The position numbers were made by a program, and so were the translations under genes. Of a stretch of 64,000 nt of DNA, positions 20,401 through 27,400 are shown piece after piece; position 1 is the first letter of the stretch, and every line of letters starts with the position of its first letter. Below the pieces are notes generated by a model. It was not told the origin of the DNA. It made no database searches and worked only from the letters and a program-made list of their open reading frames with translations. The stretch is from Hyphobacterium sp. CCMP332 (GTDB taxonomy: Bacteria > Bacteroidota > Bacteroidia > Cytophagales > CCMP332). The stretch spans positions 1,838,001 through 1,902,000 of the forward strand of contig CP058647.1 in assembly GCA_014323545.1 (NCBI GenBank), read 5' to 3'.

Positions 20401-22457
20401 GCATAGGTAATCCAAATAATCCTGCATTTGGGGACAGTGTTGAAATTGTTGTGGACAGCCTTCCTGTTGGAACAATTGTAGCAGACCTTCCAACAGACAC
20501 CATATGCTCGGGTGATCAGGCCTATTTGTACGTGAATATTTCCACTAGTGCCGGACCTTTCTCAATAACAATCAATAATGGGGTTGGTACTATAACTAAT
20601 TACAATAGTGGTGATTCAATTCCGGTTAACCCTACGATTACAACTGATTATATTATTACAAGTCTGTTAGATCAAAATGGATGTAGTGTAAGTACCGGTC
20701 ACCCGAATATTGATGATACAGCTACAATAGTTGTAAACCCACTTCCGGTAGCAATTTTATCAGGTACTACTACAATTTGTCTTGGTGACACTACACCGCT
20801 AGTTGTTAATATTTCTCCTGGAACAAATCCTTTTACTGTAATTATTAATGACGGTAGTCAGAACGATACAATTAATAATTATACAAGTGGAAATAATATA
20901 AATGTTTCACCAGGTGCTACAACTTCATATAGCCTTGTATCCGTTGAAGACAGTTTTGGATGTACAAGTGTCGCGCCGAGCGCCAGTCTTACAGGAACTC
21001 CACAGGTAACGGTTAATCCTTTACCGACAGCTCAAATTAATCAGAACGATACCATTTGTTTTGGTGACAATGCTACCTTAAGCTTCAGTTTTACAGGATC
21101 GCCTCCTTTTACTTACATCTACAAGGACAATACAACTGGATTAAATGATACGTTAACCACTTCTGGTTTATCAACTTCTGCAAGTGTCATTGTAAGTCCT
21201 GATACAACCACAATATATTCTTTGGTAAGTGTCCAGGGGTCCAATGGATGTATCGACAGTATCGGAAATCCGATTAATCCAGGCTTTGGAGATTCTGTAG
21301 AAATTGTAGTAGACAGCTTGCCGGTTGCAACAATTATAACCGATGCTCCAACTGATTCAATTTGTAACGGAGATATTGCCTATCTTTTTGTTAATGTCAC
21401 TACCGGACCTGGACCATACTCTGTAACCATTAATAATGGGGTAGGAACTATCAATAATTACAATAGTGGTGATACAATTGCTGTAACACCTAGTGTAACA
21501 ACTGATTATGTAATCACCAGCTTGCTTGATCAGAATGGATGTAGCGTGAGCACCGGCCATCCAAACATCAATGATACAGCGACAGTAGTGGTGAATCCAT
21601 TGCCAAACGTTACTTTGAGTATAGATACGAACCGTATCTGTTTCGGAGATACAACTTATTTAAGAGTTGCATTAAGCGTAGGAAGTAGTCCATTAGAATT
21701 TGTTGTCAATCCAAATTTGACGGATACACTAATAAATTTTGATCCGCTTACAGATTCTATTCCTGTTTCCCCAACAGCGACTACAACGTATAGCATTGTT
21801 TATGTGACTGATGGCAATGGCTGTTCGGTTACTGCACCAAGTGCAAATATTAATGGAAACCCACAATTGAACATCAATCCACTGCCAACGGCGCAGATTA
21901 CCCAGGATGATACGATATGCTTTGACGATGACGTGGTATTGAACTTTAGTTTTACCGGCAGTACGCCATTCACATTTACCTTCAGGGACAATACAAGAGG
22001 CGTGGACAGCACTTTATCAACGGTGAGCAACCTGACTACCAGAAATGTTACGGTTTCCCCGGATTCAACGACCTTGTACAGTATGGTGAGCGTCACTGAC
22101 GGGCAGGGTTGTACCGACAGTGTGAACAATGCACCGATCAATCCAAGCTTTGGAGACACCGTAGAAATTGTAGTAGACAGCTTACCTGTGGCTACGATTG
22201 TGGCAGATCTTCCAACCGATACGATATGTAATGGAGATGTGGCTTATTTATATGTCAATGTGACTACCGGTCCAGGGCCATATGATATCACGATCAATAA
22301 TGGTGTAGGAACGATAAATAATTATGTAAGTGGAGACAGCATTGCAGTGAACCCAAGTACGGTGGGTGCCAATAATTATGTAATCACCAGCTTGCTTGAT
22401 CAAAATGGATGTAGCGTGAGCACCGGTCATCAAACATCAATGATACAGCGACGATAG
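14445..22457 (+). CDS. Giant adhesin, N-terminal portion (ends by frameshift)
   Basis: This 2,670-codon frame begins MLKRLYLLFLFIGFISFNSS, a signal peptide, then a CGLLSGGTDETF-type N-terminal domain to about residue 320. Twelve repeats follow, starting near 15406, 15659, 15911, 16195, 16450, 16711, 16975, 17241, 17505, 17777, 18038 and 18292. Each opens with a pattern like AGPDQxVCG, has GxGxW in the middle and ends with NGxC before DTV; the two cysteines could form a disulfide. From about 19070 repeats switch to the SprB-like type (DTICxGD at the start, YxLVSVxDxNGC at the end). The final residues HQTSMIQRR are out of frame: compared with the intact repeat, one C is missing near 22430, so the stop at 22455 is not the original end. 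Confidence 0.9.
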   Translation: MLKRLYLLFLFIGFISFNSSLFGQCGLLSGGTDETFTTSGACGPTTVTWRIAYDFSAPVDPSKVYIRFNWQDPGTNRSTFLATQTGPLTYEATGTFPYPAGAVCVYEPFVALHYDLNGDGNIAPDACGSSVVQKTLTSWSDDNTNTGILAINPVLQQVCYEDSTTGFQFQDATFPNCDISVEPDRPNQLTRWVQFIYGSGPGPHIPNVSIDTGGGTVVLTDGAGNLTAAAPFAGPIIEIPPLVLQANLNELTYPISHPAAGAANVGDVFEVTLRNWNICNPYDTLQFDGMPPTDPVNGDFPSITTTAELEIIGPTPAMAGPDQGVCGNSTNLAGNAIVNGIGTWNQISGGPLLNITNANNPTTSVNITGSNYGTYLLEWSSTLGTCASGRDTVEITFFEPPSSSNAGPDQDVCGNSTTLAANNPAVGIGEWFVVGGPGGTSFSNTLSRNSTFSGNFGTHTLEWRIDNGSCPDEVSQVQITFEEAPTASAAGLDDTTVCNDLTYVMQGNNPAVGTGTWTKVSGPGGAVTFAPNANTFNATATFPQYTTGSQSYVLRWTISTGTGICPDETDDVRIRVFETPTVASVGPNFTLCGLTTNLNGNTALVGEGTWTRQFGPGTASFVDENDPTTSVTVTTSGFYRFRWTIENGNCAPTFAIVDVQFDPPPTTPMAGPDDSICNVLTYMLQGNNITNGDGGWIQSGGPAVIFAPDTTDRNATVTFPSDGTYEFVWASFLPPACVTLYDTVVIRVFQFPSPASIVTADPTSTCNLTGIPISAVAPAIGFGQWYQLTGPGTLTIADSVNNNTTVDAPVSGTYEILWEVTNGNCSPPQRDTLTLILESPTPSVAGNDTSVCASFDTLNANTPSVGTGTWSVVGQPGGGTFTFDDPNKPNARFDLTNGVFGTYTLRWTISNAGCTDETSDVMITFFDNPTPASVIADFQICADTAQLGAVTPTVGTGQWQLITGTGPVSYNPNANDPNAIVSVPPISDFEVYEFEWTTSNGVCLDTKDTLEVTFFEISTTPAAGSDFEVCNTITNLSGNTITIGTGQWNFVSGPGPLNISTAASPTTSIDIPGFVNDSDTFFVEWSSVNGNCVTLRDTVRVIFHDDPTTSNAGAPINICADTAQLGANSPAIGSGQWIISSGSATLDNNTDPNTIVRANPFGGDSSIVVLTWRISNGNCTPSDDNVQVVFYKNPTVADAGTADSICALTYTLGGNFDAIGKGTWRRITGTGPVSFVDDSDFNTDVTVPAYETYTFEWAISNGVCQTTRDTVAIRFDEFPSSADAGADDTVCALTTKLDANNPLVGNGIWSVVAQPGGSNVTFNDVTQTTFDDSITVDIVGSYTLEWTISNGACADSSDQVTIIFAASNTNTGVAGDSTVCLNDNNLVYTVPFVAGTTYEWFFPATVNLQFGGGINDNFAVFEFPNAGPQEIKVLPTNNFGCPSDTQSTIVTVYTFPTSFAGNDTSICSGASVIIGGSPTATGGSGFYNYVWSPSSGLDDANIANPTASPLFTRTYFLSVVDSIAGCLSSVDTITVGIDPSPSSTLLGLTPFICEEDTGILQILFGSGTGPFAVEITNGVDTTLYPNLTNGDSIFVVPDSTLTYQVVSLFDSATACTGSSFSGAPIINVRPLPSAVLTTLDTIICEGDVANLSLTVSGPSPQIYTIEYAINGLDTTTVNLSGSSTNIAVFPDSSSLYTLISVTDNFRGCRVDAPSVRFTDSVFVQVDSLPRGVITGQDTICVGDSAAVVVNFSSGDGPYDLTIQGFGTVNNYNSGDTIWVSPTSTTNFILTQAADSNSCSTTSTSLLTGNALIVVNPLPVANLIGANTICIGDSTPLQINVTTGTNPFEVVLSNGDTINNYVNGSQYYVSPIVTTNYTLVSVLDSNGCYTSAPSSDLTGNPQVSVNPLPTAQITQDDTICFDDDVILTFSFTGALPFTFTFRDNSRMVDSTLSTAGASITRNVLVSPDTTTIYSLVSVIDANGCIDSIGNPNNPAFGDSVEIVVDSLPVGTIVADLPTDTICSGDQAYLYVNISTSAGPFSITINNGVGTITNYNSGDSIPVNPTITTDYIITSLLDQNGCSVSTGHPNIDDTATIVVNPLPVAILSGTTTICLGDTTPLVVNISPGTNPFTVIINDGSQNDTINNYTSGNNINVSPGATTSYSLVSVEDSFGCTSVAPSASLTGTPQVTVNPLPTAQINQNDTICFGDNATLSFSFTGSPPFTYIYKDNTTGLNDTLTTSGLSTSASVIVSPDTTTIYSLVSVQGSNGCIDSIGNPINPGFGDSVEIVVDSLPVATIITDAPTDSICNGDIAYLFVNVTTGPGPYSVTINNGVGTINNYNSGDTIAVTPSVTTDYVITSLLDQNGCSVSTGHPNINDTATVVVNPLPNVTLSIDTNRICFGDTTYLRVALSVGSSPLEFVVNPNLTDTLINFDPLTDSIPVSPTATTTYSIVYVTDGNGCSVTAPSANINGNPQLNINPLPTAQITQDDTICFDDDVVLNFSFTGSTPFTFTFRDNTRGVDSTLSTVSNLTTRNVTVSPDSTTLYSMVSVTDGQGCTDSVNNAPINPSFGDTVEIVVDSLPVATIVADLPTDTICNGDVAYLYVNVTTGPGPYDITINNGVGTINNYVSGDSIAVNPSTVGANNYVITSLLDQNGCSVSTGHQTSMIQRR
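15406..18550 (+). repeat. Twelve tandem 85-90-residue beta repeats with paired cysteines
   Basis: Twelve successive copies with the consensus AGxDxxVCxxxxxLxxNxPxxGxGxW, a central variable part and YxLxWxxxNGxC before a DTVxxxF strand. Spacing is 250-285 bp. They are clearly diverged from one another at DNA level, unlike the later 870-bp block, so they are old. An Ig/PKD-like fold with one disulfide per domain is inferred. Confidence 0.75.
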
Positions 22458-24469
22458 TGGTGAATCCATTGCCAAACGTTACTTTGAGTATAGATACGAA
22501 TCGCATCTGTTTTGGAGACACAACCAACCTGCGTGTGGCATTGAACATAGGTACTGGCCCATTGGAGTTTGTGGTAGATCCAAACCTGACTGATACGATC
22601 AAAAACTTCAATCCACTGACCGACTCTGTACCAGTATCGCCGGGAGCGACAACGACCTACAGTATCGTGTATGTCATAGATGGCAACGGTTGCCAGACGG
22701 TAGCACCGAGTGCGAGCATTACAGGAACGCCACAATTGAACATCAATCCACTGCCAACGGCGCAGATTACCCAGGATGATACGATATGCTTTGACGATGA
22801 CGTGGTATTGAACTTTAGTTTTACCGGCAGTACGCCATTCACATTTACCTTCAGGGACAATACAAGAGGCGTGGACAGCACATTATCAACGGTGAGCAAC
22901 CTGACTACCAGAAATGTTACGGTTTCCCCGGATTCAACGACCTTGTACAGTATGGTGAGCGTCACTGACGGGCAGGGTTGTACCGACAGTGTGAACAATG
23001 CACCGATCAATCCAAGCTTTGGAGACACCGTAGAAATTGTAGTAGACAGCTTACCTGTGGCTACGATTGTGGCAGATCTTCCAACCGATACGATATGTAA
23101 TGGAGATGTGGCTTATTTATATGTCAATGTGACTACCGGTCCAGGGCCATATGATATCACGATCAATAATGGTGTAGGAACGATAAATAATTATGTAAGT
23201 GGAGACAGCATTGCAGTGAACCCAAGTACGGTGGGTGCCAATAATTATGTAATCACCAGCTTGCTTGATCAAAATGGATGTAGCGTGAGCACCGGTCATC
23301 CAAACATCAATGATACAGCGACGATAGTGGTGAATCCATTGCCAAACGTTACTTTGAGTATAGATACGAATCGCATCTGTTTTGGAGACACAACCAACCT
23401 GCGTGTGGCATTGAACATAGGTACTGGCCCATTGGAGTTTGTGGTAGATCCAAACCTGACTGATACGATCAAAAACTTCAATCCACTGACCGACTCTGTA
23501 CCAGTATCGCCGGGAGCGACAACGACCTACAGTATCGTGTATGTCATAGATGGCAACGGTTGCCAGACGGTAGCACCGAGTGCGAGCATTACAGGAACGC
23601 CACAATTGAACATCAATCCACTGCCAACGGCGCAGATTACCCAGGATGATACGATATGCTTTGACGATGACGTGGTATTGAACTTTAGTTTTACCGGCAG
23701 TACGCCATTCACATTTACCTTCAGGGACAATACAAGAGGCGTGGACAGCACATTATCAACGGTGAGCAACCTGACTACCAGAAATGTTACGGTTTCCCCG
23801 GATTCAACGACCTTGTACAGTATGGTGAGCGTCACTGACGGGCAGGGTTGTACCGACAGTGTGAACAATGCACCGATCAATCCAAGCTTTGGAGACACCG
23901 TAGAAATTGTAGTAGACAGCTTACCTGTGGCTACGATTGTGGCAGATCTTCCAACCGATACGATATGTAATGGAGATGTGGCTTATTTATATGTCAATGT
24001 GACTACCGGTCCAGGGCCATATGATATCACGATCAATAATGGTGTAGGAACGATAAATAATTATGTAAGTGGAGACAGCATTGCAGTGAACCCAAGTACG
24101 GTGGGTGCCAATAATTATGTAATCACCAGCTTGCTTGATCAAAATGGATGTAGCGTGAGCACCGGTCATCAAACATCAATGATACAGCGACGATAGTGGT
24201 GAATCCATTGCCAAACGTTACTTTGAGTATAGATACGAATCGCATCTGTTTTGGAGACACAACCAACCTGCGTGTGGCATTGAACATAGGTACTGGCCCA
24301 TTGGAGTTTGTGGTAGATCCAAACCTGACTGATACGATCAAAAACTTCAATCCACTGACCGACTCTGTACCAGTATCGCCGGGAGCGACAACGACCTACA
24401 GTATCGTGTATGTCATAGATGGCAACGGTTGCCAGACGGTAGCACCGAGTGCGAGCATTACAGGAACGC
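21862..24469 (+). repeat. Three near-identical 870-bp tandem repeats
   Basis: Copy 1 is 21862-22730 (869 bp), copy 2 is 22731-23600 (870 bp) and copy 3 is 23601-24469 (869 bp). By eye they differ only by one substitution (T at 22013 against A in copies 2 and 3) and by loss of one C in copies 1 and 3 in the stretch reading catccaaac in copy 2. Each intact unit encodes 290 residues. Confidence 0.93.
22457..24196 (+). CDS. Giant adhesin, middle portion (frame-shifted on both sides)
   Basis: A 579-codon frame that starts at a GTG inside a repeat, so it has neither a signal peptide nor a plausible independent start; it is the direct continuation of the preceding frame after a 1-base deletion. It codes for exactly two copies of the C-A-B repeat order: LPNVTLSIDTNRICFGD (C), LPTAQITQDDTICFDDD (A) and LPVATIVADLPTDTICNGD (B). 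At its end the same C is missing again (near 24170), producing the same artefactual HQTSMIQRR tail. Expression as a separate protein is unlikely. Sequence error and true mutation cannot be told apart here. Confidence 0.75.
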   Translation: MVNPLPNVTLSIDTNRICFGDTTNLRVALNIGTGPLEFVVDPNLTDTIKNFNPLTDSVPVSPGATTTYSIVYVIDGNGCQTVAPSASITGTPQLNINPLPTAQITQDDTICFDDDVVLNFSFTGSTPFTFTFRDNTRGVDSTLSTVSNLTTRNVTVSPDSTTLYSMVSVTDGQGCTDSVNNAPINPSFGDTVEIVVDSLPVATIVADLPTDTICNGDVAYLYVNVTTGPGPYDITINNGVGTINNYVSGDSIAVNPSTVGANNYVITSLLDQNGCSVSTGHPNINDTATIVVNPLPNVTLSIDTNRICFGDTTNLRVALNIGTGPLEFVVDPNLTDTIKNFNPLTDSVPVSPGATTTYSIVYVIDGNGCQTVAPSASITGTPQLNINPLPTAQITQDDTICFDDDVVLNFSFTGSTPFTFTFRDNTRGVDSTLSTVSNLTTRNVTVSPDSTTLYSMVSVTDGQGCTDSVNNAPINPSFGDTVEIVVDSLPVATIVADLPTDTICNGDVAYLYVNVTTGPGPYDITINNGVGTINNYVSGDSIAVNPSTVGANNYVITSLLDQNGCSVSTGHQTSMIQRR

Positions 24470-27400
24470 CACAATTGAACATCAATCCACTACCAACCTT
24501 ACAAATCACAGATTCAACTACAATTTGTCTGGAAGATCCTGTGGTATTAACCTTTAGTATGTCAGGTACAGCACCGTTTACCTTTACTTACAGAGACGAG
24601 TTAACCGGAACCGATTCAACCATTACTACTACTGGCGGCTTGACCACAAAAACAGTAACGGAGTTTCCGTTAGACACAACACTTTACACTTTAGTAAGCA
24701 TTACAGATGCGCAAGGATGTACGGATAGCATTAATAATGGACCGATCAATCCAAACTTTGGCGATACCATATTAGTAAATGTAAACCCACTGCCTATTAC
24801 AACTCTAAGTGTAATAGAACCTACAGATACAATTTGTTTTGGTGACAATGCCTTATTTACCGTAGATGTTACAAACCTGGGTGATGCTCCTGGTCCATAT
24901 ACGGTTGAATTAAGTGGAGGTATTGGAATAATAAATAATTATAACAGCGGAGATACTATTGTTTTTGCACCAAATTCAACCAGCAATTATAACATTGTTT
25001 CAATCATGGACGCCAATGGTTGTTCAGTATTAGCCGGGCATCCAAATCTTCCGGATACGGTTCAGGTGGTTGTTACACCTCTGCCGGTTGTGGAATTATT
25101 GCTGGATGATAATGAAATATGTTTGGGAGATTCTGCGAGATTGTACTGGAGAATCCCGGTTGGAAGTCCAAGATTTGATTTTGTTTTGAACACAGATCCA
25201 AATGATACTATTCAATCTGTTTCTGTTGGAGATTCAATCTGGGTAAGCCCGACAGATACAACGACCTATAGTATTATTTATTTTAGTGATTCATTTGGTT
25301 GCACAGTAACAGCACCAAGTTCAAATATTTCGGGAACACCAACATTAATTGTTAACCCATTGCCTGATGCAAGTATTTCTATTAACAAGGACACGGTTTG
25401 TTTTGGAGAAACAACAACTATCACATTTAGCCTAACCGGGCCTAATGATCCTTATACCTATCAAATAGATACAACTGGCAATATTTTAACTGGATTTAAT
25501 GCAATCAATGGAACTGCTTTATCTTATGTGCTCGGTGTGGGTGATCATGATTTTAAATTGATCGAGGCTATTGATGATAAAGGCTGTGTGGCGAATATTG
25601 CTCCTGCAGATTCTCTGGTGGAGGTATTTGTACATGCCTTACCGACTGCTTCAATTAGTGGAGATACTAGTTTATGTGACCTGGAACCGTTTGTATTAAA
25701 CTTCAATTTAACTGGAAATGGTCCATTGGATGTATATTTCAGTGATGGCACAAATAATTATTTGCGTACATTGAATACACCAACTGATACAGCATTAATT
25801 ACACTTCCTGCTTCAGTAACCCCTTACTTCTTTAAAATTGATTCAGTCCTGGATAGCAATTCACCTGAAAATTGCAGAGCCACAGATCTTACAGGTCTTG
25901 TCACTGTACAGGTATTTGACAGACCTGAAATCGAAATTAATTCTTTCGATACAACCATTTGTGAGGGAGATCAGGCAATACTATCCTTTGATATTTCAGG
26001 AGGAAGAGCGCCGTTTGAAGTTGATCTTTCTATTGACGGATTGACAATTGACACCACCTTAGTAAATATAGCAGATGGGTCAATTTATATCGTAAGACCA
26101 AATGACACAACTACTTATACCATTTTAGAAATTAGAGAATCTGCTACAACAGAGGCTTGTGTGGGCACTTTGGGTGTGAAATCGAATTTTACGGTTAATG
26201 TAAATCCTTTACCAACAGCTAATTTGACCTTGGTGGGTCCTGATACAAAATGTTTTGGAGACAGCATTACCATCAATATTCAATTCACAGGAAGAGCGCC
26301 ATATGATTTGTCATTGTTGACCAATTATGCAGGCCCAGTGTCTCTAAATGGCGTACAGACCAATGACACAACATTTAATGTGTCGAGTAGTTTCCCTGGT
26401 TTTGGAAATACAATTTCCCTATTTACACTTGATGATGGTCATACACCAACATGTTCTGTAATTCAGGGAGACCCTCAGCTTACGGGAAGCGTTACCTTTA
26501 ATTTGAATGATTTGCCGACAGCGAGTTTAAATCCTCAGGGTCTGACTTCAATTTGTAGAGGAGACTCGGCTGATTTGTTGGTTGTTATTTCGCAAGGTGA
26601 CTTACCATATAGGGTATACATTTCTGATGGTAGCACCAATTATGTTGATTCACTTGATATAACATCAGGAAATACAGGAACCATTGCCGTAAGTCCACAG
26701 AATACAAGTACTTTCCAGATAGATTCTGTAGTAGATGGAAGCTTACCAGTAAGCTGCAGAGCTCAGAGTATTAGTGGATCGGTTTTAATTACTGTTAACG
26801 ATCGCCCAACGGTTGGAATTTCAGGTATTGATACCATTTGTGCATTTGAAAACAGTTCATTCCAATTACAGACAGCAGGTACAGGACCTTGGTTAGTGAC
26901 CTACACCAATGGTGTGGATACCTTGCCAACATTTGTATCCAGCAGTCCATCAACGGTATCATTATTTAATCCTCCGGTAGGTTTGAATGTATATTCCATT
27001 GTATCAATAAGCGATAATGGTACAGTACCTTCATGCCCGGCAGATTCATTAACAAATGATACAGCATATGTTTATGTAAATGATCTTCCAACGGCGAATT
27101 TAACCGGAGACACAACCATATGCGATGGAGAGCCATTGCCGGTATATCTTGATTTTGGAGTAACCAACGGGCCATTTGATGTAACGATTACAGATGGAAC
27201 CAATAACTACAATTTCACTGGTCTAAGTCAGCAAGACACGGTCTTAATTCCTTATCCCGGACCAGGCTTCTATATTTACAGATTTACTTCCGTAGTGGAT
27301 GATAATACAAATTGTGTGCCGCTCGTTACGACCGGGCAGGCCATAGTACAGGTAAGACCTATTCCTACTGTTACGCTTTCTGTAGTTGGAAACACAGTAA

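Larger units (their letters stand above)
20160..25362 (+). repeat. Six A-B-C super-repeats (about 857-876 bp each) within the adhesin
   Basis: Three kinds of about 95-residue domain alternate in fixed order: A (LPTAQITQDDTICFDDD type), B (LPTDTICNGD...NNGVGTINNY type) and C (DTNRICFGD...PLTDSIPVSP type). A domains start near 20163, 21020, 21880, 22749, 23618 and 24487. The outer units are diverged from each other while units 3-5 are almost identical, the pattern expected from repeated internal duplication or gene conversion. Confidence 0.85.

Noticed and set aside
22425-22460. Programmed ribosomal frameshifting at the adhesin junction
   Set aside because: No X-XXY-YYZ slippery heptamer is present, the intact middle copy exists with the extra C, and the two junctions are identical by repeat copying; a deletion or sequence error is simpler.
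21862-24469. CRISPR-like or mobile repeat
   Set aside because: The unit is 870 bp, codes in one frame throughout, and has no spacers, terminal inverted repeats or transposase.
22248-24474. Antisense frames of 60-160 codons inside the 870-bp repeats
   Set aside because: They recur at the same offset in each repeat copy, lack initiation context and family resemblance, and run opposite to a well supported gene.
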